A DNA stretch of 43,981 bases from a virus (IMGVR_UViG_3300022074_000098:1-43981); one strand, 5' to 3'; counted from the first letter of the stretch, positions 6,626 to 14,707 are shown. Program-made: numbers and translations. The notes: generated from the sequence alone by a model not told the origin.

Positions 6626-9136
6626 ATGGCAATAGATAAACCAGTTCCAAACGTTTCAGAAACAGTAGTTGAAGTTCCAAAGCAAGAAGAATTAATTCAA
6701 GAACGAGACGAGATTATTGAAAAGAAAAATCAACAAGGTAATGTAGAAGTTACTATGGATGAAGAGGGTGGTGCAGAGATTGCATTTGACCCAAGAGCTA
6801 TAATACCAGAAAGTGGTGAAGATCATTTTGAAAACTTAGCAGATTTTTTAGGAGAACAAGTTTTAGAACCTTTAGGTTCTAAAATGGTAGACCAGTACAA
6901 CGAATACAAAGAGTCCCGTGGTGACTGGGAAGATACCTATCGAAATGGACTCGAACTATTAGGATTTAAATATGAAAGACGAACTGAACCCTTTAGAGGC
7001 GCGAGTGGTGTCAATCACCCGGTCCTTGCTGAAGCTGTTACGCAATTTCAAGCGCAAGCTTATAAAGAGTTATTACCGGCAGACGGACCAGTAAGAACTC
7101 AAATTATGGGCACGGCCGATGTAAAAAAAGAAGAACAGGCTAAACGTGTCAAAGATTTTATGAATTATCAAATTATGGATCAAATGAAAGAGTATGAACC
7201 AGAGTTTGATCAAATGCTTTTCTACCTCCCTCTATCCGGATCTACCTTTAAGAAAGTTTATTATGACTCTCTTTTAGGTAGGGCGGTTTCTAAATTTGTA
7301 CCGGCGGATGATTTAATTGTTCCGTACTCTGCAAATAGTTTAGAAGATGCGGAGTCAGTCATACACGTTGTAAAAATTTCTGAAAACGAATTAAAGAAAC
7401 AACAAGTTAATGGTTTTTATAGAGACATAGAATTAGGTGCACCACCTATTATAGAAAACCAATTACAAGATAAAAAATTAGAGCTAGAAGGAATTTCTAA
7501 AGATGGCCAAGAAGATCAATATACTTTGTATGAAGTGCATACTAATTTAGATTTAGAAGGTTACGAAGATATGGGTGGTGATGGTGAACCTACTGGAATT
7601 AAATTACCTTACGTTGTAACTGTTGCACAAGCAGGTCAAAAGGTTTTATCTATTAGAAGAAACTACAATCCTCAAGATCCACTTAAGAGAAAAATAAATT
7701 ACTTTGTGCAATTTAAATTTTTACCTGGCACAGGTTTCTATGGTTTTGGACTAATCCATATGATTGGTGGTTTAACTAGAACTGCAACCGCAGCGTTGAG
7801 ACAATTACTTGATGCCGGTACTTTAGCAAACCTACCAGCTGGTTTCAAATCTAGAGGTATAAGAGTTAGAGATGATGCACAACCATTACAACCTGGTGAG
7901 TTTAGAGATGTAGATGCACCTGGTGGTAATATTAAAGATCAGTTTATGACTTTACCTTTCAAAGGTCCAGATGCAACTCTATTACAATTGATGGGTATTG
8001 TGGTTCAAGCAGGACAAAGATTTGCAGCAATTGCTGATATGCAAGTTGGTGATATGAACCAACAAGCAGCCGTTGGAACTACAGTCGCATTATTAGAGCG
8101 TGGTTCACGTGTAATGTCTGCAATACACAAAAGATTATATGTGGGATTAAAACAAGAATTTAAATTATTAGCAGAAGTATTTAAGACATACTTACCACCT
8201 GTTTATCCTTACGATGTACCTGGTGCAACTAAAGAAGTTAAGGTTCAAGACTTTGACGATAGAGTTGATATCTTACCTGTGGCAGATCCAAACATCTTTT
8301 CACAGACGCAGAGAATATCTTTAGCTCAATCTCAATTACAACTGGCGCAATCAAACCCTCGAATACATAATTTATACCAAGCGTATAGATCTATGTATGA
8401 TGCGCTGGGAGTAAAAAATATAAATTCTATTTTACCACCACCGGCTCCACCACAACCAATGGACCCTGCATTAGAAAATATTATGGCAATTAACGGAAAA
8501 CCTTTCCAAGCTTTTCCAGGACAAGATCACAAAGCACATATTGATGCGCATTTAAGTTTTATGTCTATATCTATGGTGCAAAATAATCCCGCAGCTATGA
8601 TGGCATTACAAAAAAACATACTTGAACACATTTCATTTATGGCACAGGAGCAAATTCAGTTAGAATTTGTAGAAGAAATGCAAGAAATTAAAATGATACA
8701 ACAACAACTAGGACCAATGATGCAAAATCCTATAATGATGCAACAAAATCCACAAGCAATGCAAGGTATGCAACGTGTTCAACAGATAACTTCACAAATA
8801 GAATCTAGAAAAGCGAAGTTAATTGCTGAAATGATGATTGATTACGCTAAAGAAGAGGACAAAATTAGTTCTGAAGTAGGTGGTGATCCATTATTAAAAC
8901 TAAAATCACGTGAATTAGACTTAAAAGCTAAAGCAGACCAAGAAAAATCTGAAAATCAAGAAGCAAGATTAGATTTAGACACTATGAAAGCAATGATGAA
9001 CCAAGAAAACCAAGAAGATAAGCTTCAACAGAACGAAGAGTTGGCTGGTTTACGTGCAGGAGTGTCATTAGCTAAACAACAAATGTCTGACGCTAGCAAA
9101 ATTCACGATTTCGGTAGAAACTTTAAGAAAAAATAG
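6626..9136 (+). CDS. Portal protein (P22 gp1-like)
   Basis: An 836-aa protein expected to form the dodecameric ring at the capsid vertex through which DNA enters and leaves. The position two genes after the terminase, the length and the domain layout match the portals of short-tailed marine phages. It has an acidic N-terminus, then a wing/clip region carrying the typical RTEPFRGASGVNHPVL and YKELLPADGPVRTQIMG segments (near residues 118-170). A core follows with long helices (near 470-530), and then a Gln/Met-rich C-terminal helical extension (about 665-720) that ends in a charged coiled coil, as in a portal barrel. The start ATG follows GAGGAAAG. Confidence 0.85.
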   Translation: MAIDKPVPNVSETVVEVPKQEELIQERDEIIEKKNQQGNVEVTMDEEGGAEIAFDPRAIIPESGEDHFENLADFLGEQVLEPLGSKMVDQYNEYKESRGDWEDTYRNGLELLGFKYERRTEPFRGASGVNHPVLAEAVTQFQAQAYKELLPADGPVRTQIMGTADVKKEEQAKRVKDFMNYQIMDQMKEYEPEFDQMLFYLPLSGSTFKKVYYDSLLGRAVSKFVPADDLIVPYSANSLEDAESVIHVVKISENELKKQQVNGFYRDIELGAPPIIENQLQDKKLELEGISKDGQEDQYTLYEVHTNLDLEGYEDMGGDGEPTGIKLPYVVTVAQAGQKVLSIRRNYNPQDPLKRKINYFVQFKFLPGTGFYGFGLIHMIGGLTRTATAALRQLLDAGTLANLPAGFKSRGIRVRDDAQPLQPGEFRDVDAPGGNIKDQFMTLPFKGPDATLLQLMGIVVQAGQRFAAIADMQVGDMNQQAAVGTTVALLERGSRVMSAIHKRLYVGLKQEFKLLAEVFKTYLPPVYPYDVPGATKEVKVQDFDDRVDILPVADPNIFSQTQRISLAQSQLQLAQSNPRIHNLYQAYRSMYDALGVKNINSILPPPAPPQPMDPALENIMAINGKPFQAFPGQDHKAHIDAHLSFMSISMVQNNPAAMMALQKNILEHISFMAQEQIQLEFVEEMQEIKMIQQQLGPMMQNPIMMQQNPQAMQGMQRVQQITSQIESRKAKLIAEMMIDYAKEEDKISSEVGGDPLLKLKSRELDLKAKADQEKSENQEARLDLDTMKAMMNQENQEDKLQQNEELAGLRAGVSLAKQQMSDASKIHDFGRNFKKK

Positions 9137-9162
9137 GTATAAACCAACTCAAGGAGTAAACT

Positions 9163-9342
9163 ATGGATAAAAAAGTTAAAGAACCTAAAATTACAAAAGA
9201 GTTAGGGCTTAATAAGGACGGATACCAAAATGGTGGCGTTGAAATTAAAGCTACTGACCCTATGGAATCACAGGTTGTTGATGTTAGAGGCACAAAAAGA
9301 ATGCGTCCTGACAAAAAACCTGTAAAAGCAACCTGGTACTAG
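9163..9342 (+). CDS. Small hypothetical protein (59 aa)
   Basis: A 59-residue frame, MDKKVKEPKITKEL to RPDKKPVKATWY. It is preceded by AAGGAG at a normal 6-7 nt distance, and the next gene begins 1 nt after its stop. The protein is Lys-rich and probably disordered, with a short QNGGVEI segment. It lies between portal and holin candidate in the late operon. Function unknown. Spacing and ribosome binding site make it a credible gene despite its size. Confidence 0.65.
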   Translation: MDKKVKEPKITKELGLNKDGYQNGGVEIKATDPMESQVVDVRGTKRMRPDKKPVKATWY

Positions 9343-9343
9343 T

Positions 9344-9733
9344 ATGGCTTGGTTCAGTTTAGCAAAGATGGCTTTGCAAGCTGGCGGTAAAATTTATGCT
9401 AACCGCCAAAAGGCAAAAGTCGCAATGTCTGATGCACAATTATTGCACGCAGAGCGTCAAGCCCGAGGTGAAGAAGCTTACCAGGGAAAACTTTTAGAAG
9501 CTCGTCAGAATGACTACAAGGACGAATTCGTTCTTGTGATTATTTCGGCGCCCATCATTGTTTTAATGTGGGCGGTGATGAGTGACGATCCGGCAGCTAT
9601 GGAAAAAGTAAAACTCTTCTTTGAGTATTTCCAGTCGCTTCCGAGCTGGTTCACGAATTTATGGATCCTTGTCGTGGCGAGCATTTTTGGAATAAAGGGT
9701 ACACAAATCTTTAGGAACGGAGGAAAAAAATAA
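9344..9733 (+). CDS. Putative holin (GTA_holin_3TM-like)
   Basis: A 129-aa protein with a basic, helical N-terminus followed by LLEARQNDYKDEFVLVIIS and two membrane segments at about 62-79 and 102-119, the second ending in SIFGIKG. This arrangement (an EAR...KDE stretch, two hydrophobic segments, a final FG-K motif) is that of the holin family described from gene transfer agents (GTA_holin_3TM). Holins pierce the inner membrane at a set time so the endolysin reaches the cell wall; the endolysin candidate is at 40399. The family call is from memory of the motif, so moderately sure. Confidence 0.6.
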   Translation: MAWFSLAKMALQAGGKIYANRQKAKVAMSDAQLLHAERQARGEEAYQGKLLEARQNDYKDEFVLVIISAPIIVLMWAVMSDDPAAMEKVKLFFEYFQSLPSWFTNLWILVVASIFGIKGTQIFRNGGKK

Positions 9734-10059
9734 TGCCTAATAGAAGATACAACAAACAAGTAGCTAATCAGATGAAATCTGGTGGCAGAGTAAAAAAAAT
9801 GGGTGGCGGAATGTCTACAAGAAGAAGAGATATGAAGTCAGGTTATTATCCAGATGATATGGGTATGAAGGGTGGACCTATGATGAAAAAAGGTGGCCGT
9901 GTTAAGAAAAAGAAACAAGGTTACAAAGATAGAAAAGATGAGTCAATCGCTATGAGAATTAAAAAGAAAAGAACTAAGAAGCAATTAAAAGCTTCTAGAG
10001 ATGAGTCTTATGGTAAGTTTGGTTCTAAAGCTAAAAAATCTGGCAAAATAAACAAGTAG
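9733..10059 (+). CDS. Small Lys/Arg-rich protein with two GGRVK motifs
   Basis: A 108-aa protein, extremely basic and low in hydrophobic residues. SGGRVKKMGGG lies at residues 16-26 and KGGRVKKKK at 53-61, members of the GGRVG/GGRVK set found across the virion genes. It overlaps the holin stop by 1 nt and begins a train of tiny basic genes. The composition suggests nucleic-acid binding, for example neutralising packaged DNA, but no known fold is visible. Confidence 0.7.
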   Translation: MPNRRYNKQVANQMKSGGRVKKMGGGMSTRRRDMKSGYYPDDMGMKGGPMMKKGGRVKKKKQGYKDRKDESIAMRIKKKRTKKQLKASRDESYGKFGSKAKKSGKINK

Positions 10060-10062
10060 TTT

Positions 10063-10245
10063 ATGGCGAAAGATTTTATACAGAAGGCAATTAAAAAGCC
10101 GGGGGCTTTACGTAAATCTTTAGGAATAAAGAAAGGCGAAAAAATCCCAGCTTCAAAATTAAAAGCCGCTGCGAAGAAAAAAGGTAAGCTAGGACAACGT
10201 GCTAGACTTGCTATGACTTTAAAAAAACTTAATAGGAAAAAATAA
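10063..10245 (+). CDS. Small basic phage protein (60 aa, DFIQKAIKKPGALRK type)
   Basis: A 60-aa protein reading DFIQKAIKKPGALRKSLGIK at residues 4-23 and GKLGQRARLAMTLKKL near the end. I recognise this as a small conserved protein seen in many marine phages, without an assigned function. It is highly basic and predicted helical. The start lies 3 nt after the previous stop, with a weak ribosome binding site (coupled translation likely). Confidence 0.75.
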   Translation: MAKDFIQKAIKKPGALRKSLGIKKGEKIPASKLKAAAKKKGKLGQRARLAMTLKKLNRKK

Positions 10246-10358
10246 TGAAACCAGTACCATCAGGAAAAAAAGGGAAAGGTCTACGTAAACTTCCTAAAGC
10301 CGTTAGAAATAAAATGGGCTTTATGAAAAAAGGTGGACGAGTAAAGAAGAAAAAGTAA
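10245..10358 (+). CDS. Tiny basic protein (37 aa) with GGRVKKKK tail
   Basis: A 37-aa frame, MKPVPSGKKGKGLRKL... ending MKKGGRVKKKK. The start overlaps the previous stop by one base (TAATG) and the end overlaps the next start in the same way, so it sits perfectly in frame within a coupled operon. The C-terminal KKGGRVKKKK is almost identical to that in the protein at 9733-10059 although the codons differ (GGA CGA GTA against GGC CGT GTT). Function unknown; possibly DNA-binding. Confidence 0.6.
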   Translation: MKPVPSGKKGKGLRKLPKAVRNKMGFMKKGGRVKKKK

Positions 10359-10492
10359 TGGCGGGAAAAGGTTTATATGCCAACATTCACGCTAAACGTA
10401 AACGTGGCGGTAAGATGCGAAAGAAAGGTGCCAAAGGTGCACCTAAATCATCGGACTTTAAACGTGCAAAACAAACAGCGAGAAAAAGATAA
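10358..10492 (+). CDS. Tiny basic protein (44 aa)
   Basis: A 44-aa frame, MAGKGLYANIHAKRKRGGKM... ending AKQTARKR. More than a third of the residues are Lys or Arg. KGLYANIHAKRKR is a motif I associate with small conserved phage proteins found next to other basic ones; no function is known. Both ends overlap neighbouring genes by one base (TAATG), which strongly supports it being translated. KRGGKMRKK resembles the GGRVK motif. Confidence 0.65.
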   Translation: MAGKGLYANIHAKRKRGGKMRKKGAKGAPKSSDFKRAKQTARKR

Positions 10493-10767
10493 TGACTAAA
10501 CTATGCCCTCGAGGAAAGGCTGCTGCGAAGAGAAAATTTAAGGTGTACCCAAGCGCATATGCAAATGCCTACGCATCTAAAATTTGTGCAGGTAAAATTA
10601 AAGATCCTTCTGGAGTAAAGAGAAAAGACTTTAGAGGTAAAAAAGCTGAAGGTGGTTTGATGGGTGAACTCAACAGACCAGACAGAGGTTATAAGAGTGG
10701 TGGGTTTATTGCTAGAGGGTGTGGTAAAGTTATGAGTAATAGACGTAAAAAAACAAAAATGAGATAA
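10492..10767 (+). CDS. Small basic protein of the YPSAYANAYA type (91 aa)
   Basis: A 91-aa protein starting MTKLCPRGKAAAKRKFKVYP followed by SAYANAYASKIC. This P-S-A-Y-A-N/S motif with nearby basic residues and cysteines recurs in small proteins of many phages and in multidomain proteins of giant viruses; its function is not known. Downstream are KAEGGLMGEL and KSGGFIARGCGK, further variants of the GG motif. One-base overlaps with both neighbours. Confidence 0.75.
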   Translation: MTKLCPRGKAAAKRKFKVYPSAYANAYASKICAGKIKDPSGVKRKDFRGKKAEGGLMGELNRPDRGYKSGGFIARGCGKVMSNRRKKTKMR

Positions 10768-11051
10768 TGTCAAAAAACGGTCTTGATAAATGGTTCAAAC
10801 AGAAATGGGTAGATATTGGGAGCAAGCGAAAGGATGGTTCTTTCGCAAAGTGTGGTCGTTCCAAACAAAAGAAGGACGCCAAACGAAAGTATCCAAAATG
10901 CGTCCCACTTGCCAAAGCCACACGGATGACAAAAGGCGAAAGGGCGAGTGCTGTCAAACGAAAAAGAGCAGCCGGTAATACAGGACCAAAACCAACAAAC
11001 GTTAAAACATTTACAAAAAGAAAAAATATGAGTATGGGAGGTATAGTGTGA
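10767..11051 (+). CDS. Small basic protein of the KWVDI...YPKC type (94 aa)
   Basis: A 94-aa protein with LDKWFKQKWVDIGSKRK (6-22), FAKCGR and KRKYPKCVPLAKA, then MTKGERASAVKRKRAA. The order W-V-D-I, C-G, Y-P-x-C is that of a conserved small phage/viral domain of unknown function (I believe DUF5872-like, not verified). The paired Cys residues could bind a metal. It overlaps its neighbours in the coupled operon; the C-terminus ends MSMGGIV. Confidence 0.75.
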   Translation: MSKNGLDKWFKQKWVDIGSKRKDGSFAKCGRSKQKKDAKRKYPKCVPLAKATRMTKGERASAVKRKRAAGNTGPKPTNVKTFTKRKNMSMGGIV

Positions 11052-11329
11052 GAAAAAGAGATAATATGCCTGCCAGAAATAAAAAAAACTTTAGACCTAC
11101 AAAGTCTGGAGCAGGTATGACACGAGCCGGTGTCGCTGCCTATAGAAGAAAAAATCCCGGTTCAAAACTAAAAACAGCCGTGACCGGTAAAGTTAAGAAG
11201 GGGTCCGCTGCCGCTAAAAGGCGAAAATCGTACTGCGCAAGAAGTGCAGGCCAAATGAAAAAATTTCCTAAAGCAGCAAAAGATCCTAATTCTAGACTAC
11301 GACAGGCTAGAAGAAGATGGAAGTGCTAG
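11048..11329 (+). CDS. Small basic protein of the GMTRAGVAAYRRKNPGSKL type (93 aa)
   Basis: A 93-aa protein. I chose the GTG at 11048 because GGGAGG (11036-11041) lies 6 nt before it; the ATG at 11066 has no such site. The centre holds GAGMTRAGVAAYRRKNPGSK and the end AAKRRKSYCARSAGQM...RRRWKC, a conserved pattern in small proteins of many aquatic phages (I believe DUF6321-like, not verified). Function unknown; the high Arg/Lys content suggests DNA or RNA binding. The next gene starts inside its last codons. Confidence 0.75.
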   Translation: MRKRDNMPARNKKNFRPTKSGAGMTRAGVAAYRRKNPGSKLKTAVTGKVKKGSAAAKRRKSYCARSAGQMKKFPKAAKDPNSRLRQARRRWKC

Positions 11330-11448
11330 ATAAATTCTTTGAAAAATTAGATAATATTCTTTCTTGGATAGAACGTTATGCTGTCCAGTTGACTTCTTGG
11401 TTGTGGCAGACTAGAGTAAAAATTCTAAGGAGAAGAAGAAAAAGATGA
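11317..11448 (+). CDS. Tiny amphipathic protein with Arg-rich tail (43 aa)
   Basis: A 43-aa frame: MEVLDKFFEKLDNILSWIER, then YAVQLTSWLWQTRVK and ILRRRRKR. The first 35 residues look like an amphipathic or membrane-surface helix rich in Trp, and the tail is a run of arginines. It overlaps the previous gene by 13 nt, and its TGA overlaps the next ATG (ATGA). Placement supports translation. A small membrane-active protein is possible but unproven. Confidence 0.55.
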   Translation: MEVLDKFFEKLDNILSWIERYAVQLTSWLWQTRVKILRRRRKR

Positions 11449-11645
11449 GACAAGCAATACTACAAGCATTAGAAGATAAATATCACGCACAGATTTCTGA
11501 AGCAGATGCAACTATAAAAATTTATCTAGATCATAGTGTTGGGATTGGTGAACACCCACAACATATAGAGGAGATCGATAAACAACTACAAAAGATTGTA
11601 GATGCTCAAGAAAAAATAAAAGAACTACAGGCATTCAAGTTATGA
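11445..11645 (+). CDS. Small helical phage protein (66 aa, VGIGEHP motif)
   Basis: A 66-aa, wholly helical protein containing AQISEADATIKIYLDHSVGI then GEHPQHIEEIDKQ. The VGIGEHP core between two helices is typical of a small conserved phage protein family of unknown role. It overlaps both neighbours by 4 nt (ATGA) and has the purine-rich AGGAGAAGAAG upstream. Acidic rather than basic, unlike the preceding genes. Probably a virion-assembly accessory. Confidence 0.7.
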   Translation: MRQAILQALEDKYHAQISEADATIKIYLDHSVGIGEHPQHIEEIDKQLQKIVDAQEKIKELQAFKL

Positions 11646-11926
11646 GTGACCCCAAAAAAGGAACAGGTAAAAAACCAAAAGGATCAGGAAGGAGATTATA
11701 CACAGATGAAAATCCAAGAGATACTGTTGGCATTAAGTTTGCGACTCCAACAGATGCAAGAAAAACTGTTGCAAAAGTTAAAAAAGTTAAAAAACCTTTT
11801 GCAAGAAAAATTCAAATTTTAACCGTTGGAGAACAGCGTGCCAAGGTTATGGGTAAAAACAAAGTCGCTGCAATTTTTAGGAAAGGTAAAGATGCTATCA
11901 GAAGAAGAAATAATAGAAAAGCTTAA
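11642..11926 (+). CDS. Conserved small basic protein (KKGTGKKPKGSGRRLYTDENP type, 94 aa)
   Basis: A 94-aa protein. Residues 5-23 carry a GTGKKPKGSGRRLYTDENP segment followed by RDTVGIKFAT. I recognise this as a widespread small protein of marine phages found near other structural genes, with no known function. Its C-terminus (AKVMGKNKVAAIFRKGKDAI) is basic and helical. It overlaps the upstream gene by 4 nt, and the downstream start (11892) lies within its end. Confidence 0.75.
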   Translation: MSDPKKGTGKKPKGSGRRLYTDENPRDTVGIKFATPTDARKTVAKVKKVKKPFARKIQILTVGEQRAKVMGKNKVAAIFRKGKDAIRRRNNRKA

Positions 11927-12131
11927 GAAAAGAATTAACGCCACGTTACAACAAATCGGAGACAGTATGATTACTGGTGGGGTTGACAGTATGGAAAAAT
12001 ACAAGTATATGCTAGGACAAGCACACGCTTATCAAATCGTAACACAGGAAATCTCTAACCTGCTAAAACAAGATGAAAAGGAGCAAAATGACGGAAACGT
12101 TATCGACATCAAAGGAAATACCAAAAACTAG
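11892..12131 (+). CDS. Small helical hypothetical protein (79 aa)
   Basis: I start this at the ATG at 11892 (MLSEEEIIEKLKKRINATLQ), because AGGAAAGG lies just upstream; a longer in-frame extension to 11826 would overlap the previous gene more and lacks such a site. It is acidic and helical, with SMEKYKYMLGQAHAYQIVTQ then EISNLLK, a pattern of conserved small phage proteins of unknown role. It overlaps the co-chaperonin start at 12088. Confidence 0.65.
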   Translation: MLSEEEIIEKLKKRINATLQQIGDSMITGGVDSMEKYKYMLGQAHAYQIVTQEISNLLKQDEKEQNDGNVIDIKGNTKN

Positions 12132-12546
12132 ACTAGCTCTAGAAGAAAAATATAAAAACGAACCAAAAGAACCACACGCAAAAAGATTAGATCCTGACAA
12201 TATCAAAGATGTAGTAGATCAATTACCTACACCTGTCGGATATAGACTTTTAGTTTTACCTTTTACACCAAAAGAAAAAACTAAAGGTGGAATTTTATTT
12301 TCTCAAGAACAATTAGACAAAGCTAGAATCGCAACTACTTGTGGCTATGTTTTAAAAATGGGAGATCTTGCATATAAGGACAAAGATAAATTTAATGAGC
12401 CTTGGTGCAAAATAGGAGATTGGGTAATGTTCGCCAGATATGCTGGTGCACGTTTACCAATAGAAGGTGGAGAAGTGCGAATACTAAACGATGATGAAGT
12501 GTTAGGGACCATAGGTGATCCTGAATCAGTTCTTCATTACATTTAA
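12088..12546 (+). CDS. groES: GroES-like co-chaperonin (Cpn10)
   Basis: A 152-aa protein. I chose ATG 12088 over 12073 because AAGGAG sits 4-5 nt before it. After a charged 45-residue lead comes the Cpn10 pattern: PVGYRLLVLPF (49-59), then the mobile-loop-like KEKTKGGILF (62-71), and later KIGDWVMFARYAG and a C-terminal strand VRILNDDEVLGTI. GroES caps the host GroEL ring; phage versions (T4 gp31 is the known case) let the host chaperonin fold large capsid proteins. Gene order just before scaffold and capsid fits that job. The long N-terminal extension is unusual. No GroEL gene is in the window. Confidence 0.85.
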   Translation: MTETLSTSKEIPKTRLALEEKYKNEPKEPHAKRLDPDNIKDVVDQLPTPVGYRLLVLPFTPKEKTKGGILFSQEQLDKARIATTCGYVLKMGDLAYKDKDKFNEPWCKIGDWVMFARYAGARLPIEGGEVRILNDDEVLGTIGDPESVLHYI

Positions 12547-12564
12547 CAACATAGGAAGGAAACT

Positions 12565-13524
12565 ATGCCAACGGAAAACGTTAACAAAGCAGATAATCTG
12601 ATTGACGTCGGTGAAGCAGATCAACAATCCACTGAAATTAATTTAGATAATAAGGGTGAACCAGAAAAAGTTGAAGCACCCAAGGAAGAGAAGATTGAGG
12701 TCGAACAAGTTGAGGAAGTTGTTGAACAACCAGAAACTAAAGTAGACTCTAAAAAAGAAAAAGACGAGGTTCAAGAATATAGCGAAGGCGTTCAAAAACG
12801 TATCGCTAAACTTACTCGTAAAATGCGAGAAGCAGAAAGGCAAAAAGAAGAAGCCGTTGCTTTCGCTGATGCAGTAAACAAACAAAAGAGTGAGTTAGAA
12901 GGAAGATTATCTAAACTAGATAAATCTTACACTTCAGAGTTTGAGAGCAGAGTTAAAAATAGTATGGTTGCTGCAAAGCAAGCATTAAAAACAGCTATTG
13001 AATCTCAAGACGTTGAAGGTCAAATTGCAGCTCAAGAGCAAATTGCTAACTTAACAATGGATGCTGCAAGACTAAACGCAATGAAAGTTGCAGAAGAGTC
13101 TAAACCAAAAGAGGTTAATGTAACACCTCAACAAACAAGAAAAGCAGCTCAAACAGACCCTATGGCAGAAGCCTGGGCGAGTGAAAACTCTTGGTTTGGT
13201 AATGATTCAGCTATGACTTACACAGCGTTTGATATACACAAACAACTAGTGGAAAAAGAAGGTTTTGATCCAAAATCTAAAGAATATTATGAGGAAGTTG
13301 ACAAAAGAATAAGGGTTGAATTTCCCCACAAATTTGATAAGATAGCGGACACTACTACAGAAAGAGCCAGACCGGTTCAAAATGTAGCTTCGGCTAAACG
13401 TTCAGCCTCAACTAAAGGACGCAAAACTGTCAAGCTCACACCTTCACAGGTAGCAATCGCTAAAAGATTAGGTGTGCCACTGGAAGAATATGCGAAACAA
13501 TTAAATATCACGGAAGGAGTATAG
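12565..13524 (+). CDS. Capsid scaffolding / assembly protein
   Basis: A 319-aa protein. The first 75 residues are very acidic and disordered (runs of EEK, EVEQ); residues about 85-190 form a coiled coil (QKRIAKLTRKMREAERQKEE and onward). The C-terminal part contains PMAEAWASENSWFGNDSAMT and EGFDPKSKEYYEEVDKRIR, then a basic tail, features of scaffold proteins in this phage type. Scaffolds template prohead assembly and leave before or during packaging. Upstream is co-chaperonin, downstream two head genes and the major capsid protein. The start has GGAAGG before ATG. Confidence 0.8.
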   Translation: MPTENVNKADNLIDVGEADQQSTEINLDNKGEPEKVEAPKEEKIEVEQVEEVVEQPETKVDSKKEKDEVQEYSEGVQKRIAKLTRKMREAERQKEEAVAFADAVNKQKSELEGRLSKLDKSYTSEFESRVKNSMVAAKQALKTAIESQDVEGQIAAQEQIANLTMDAARLNAMKVAEESKPKEVNVTPQQTRKAAQTDPMAEAWASENSWFGNDSAMTYTAFDIHKQLVEKEGFDPKSKEYYEEVDKRIRVEFPHKFDKIADTTTERARPVQNVASAKRSASTKGRKTVKLTPSQVAIAKRLGVPLEEYAKQLNITEGV

Positions 13525-13528
13525 GCAT

Positions 13529-13990
13529 ATGGAAAACGAAAAAGTAAAAACTTCACGTGCGAGTCAGACTAGAGCGAAAGCTGAAAGTAAAAAAGTTTGG
13601 ACTCCACCCAACTCACTTGATGCACCACCAGCGCCAACTGGATACAGACATCAATGGATTAGAGCCGAGGTTTTAGGTCAACAAGATACTAAAAACGTAG
13701 CGGCATCATTAAGAGAAGGATGGGAATTGGTGAGAGCCGATGAATATCCTGATGAAAATTTTCCAACGATGGATGAAGGCAGATACGCTGGAGTCATAGG
13801 AGTGGGAGGCCTTTTGCTGGCAAGGATACCAGAAGAGATCGCGCTTCAAATAGACGAGTACTATAAAAAACAGAACGAAGCTAAAGAAGAAGCAGTTGAT
13901 AACGATCTTTTGAAGGAACAGCACCCAAGTATGAAATTCCAAAAGGAATCGAATACTCGTGTAACCTTCGGTGGTACAAAGAAACGTTAG
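13529..13990 (+). CDS. Conserved head-region protein (153 aa)
   Basis: A 153-aa protein with PPAPTGYRHQWIRAEVLGQQ (34-53), then REGWELVRADEYPDENFPT and AGVIGVGGLLLARIPEE. This is a small soluble protein family commonly found between scaffold and major capsid genes; its function is not established. The C-terminal third is charged and flexible. The start ATG follows GGAAGGAG (13514-13521). A short hairpin (13985-14000) spans its stop codon. Confidence 0.75.
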   Translation: MENEKVKTSRASQTRAKAESKKVWTPPNSLDAPPAPTGYRHQWIRAEVLGQQDTKNVAASLREGWELVRADEYPDENFPTMDEGRYAGVIGVGGLLLARIPEEIALQIDEYYKKQNEAKEEAVDNDLLKEQHPSMKFQKESNTRVTFGGTKKR

Positions 13991-14047
13991 TCTTCTAACG
14001 ATTCCTACCCAACGATTTAACTTAATAGTAAAAAAGGAAAAAAAACT

Positions 14048-14707
14048 ATGGCAAACACAAACACAGGCGGATTTGGTTTAAGAGCTGTAATGACTGTTGG
14101 AAATACTCCAGCAACGTCAGGACAATCTGAATACCCAGTCCAAACAGCGCCAGGTGTTGCGTTATTTAAAGGTAATCCAGGTTCTCTGCAAGATGCAGGT
14201 AACGTTGGATTCTTGCAAGATGCAAGCTTTCTATTAACGGACGATGGCGGAGCCGGCGGTACAAACTTTGCAGGCGGTACTGATGCTAACTTAGTAGGTG
14301 TTATTAATGGTTTCTTCTATATAGATGGAAACGGTAACCCAACTTTTGCTAACTCAGTAGCGGCTGGTCAAACAACTAGCGTCGACTATAACACAGGTTC
14401 AGATAATATTACTGGATTTGTAATCGATAACCCACAACAAGAATATGTTGTAAGAACAGACGCAGCAATCGGTGGTAGCGCAGCAGCGGTACAAGCGGCT
14501 ATGGGTCTTGACTACAACATTAAAAGCTTTACAGCAGGAAATGCTAAAAGTGGAATGTCAACTGCATTACTAGAAGTAGGTGCTGCAGGCGCAAATGATA
14601 TGTTCACAATGGTAAGAATTGCTGGAACACCTGAGCAAAAAGATGGTCAGGCAGCTGGTTGTGATGTTGTTGTAACAATTAACCCTGCGGCAGCGCAGTA
14701 CAACTAA
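14048..14707 (+). CDS. Putative capsid decoration / head protein
   Basis: A 219-aa protein rich in Gly, Ala, Thr and Asn with predicted beta strands (GFGLRAVMTVGNTPATSGQS; DNITGFVIDNPQQEYVVRTD; NDMFTMVRIAG). It lies directly before the major capsid gene, preceded by AAAAGGAAAAAAAAC. Composition and position suggest a capsid decoration or stabilisation protein. There is no sequence motif that proves it. Confidence 0.6.
   Translation: MANTNTGGFGLRAVMTVGNTPATSGQSEYPVQTAPGVALFKGNPGSLQDAGNVGFLQDASFLLTDDGGAGGTNFAGGTDANLVGVINGFFYIDGNGNPTFANSVAAGQTTSVDYNTGSDNITGFVIDNPQQEYVVRTDAAIGGSAAAVQAAMGLDYNIKSFTAGNAKSGMSTALLEVGAAGANDMFTMVRIAGTPEQKDGQAAGCDVVVTINPAAAQYN

Noticed and set aside
13985-14000. CGTTAG/CTAACG hairpin at the end of the gene at 13529
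   Set aside because: Only 6 bp, mixed GC, no following T run; not convincing as a terminator.
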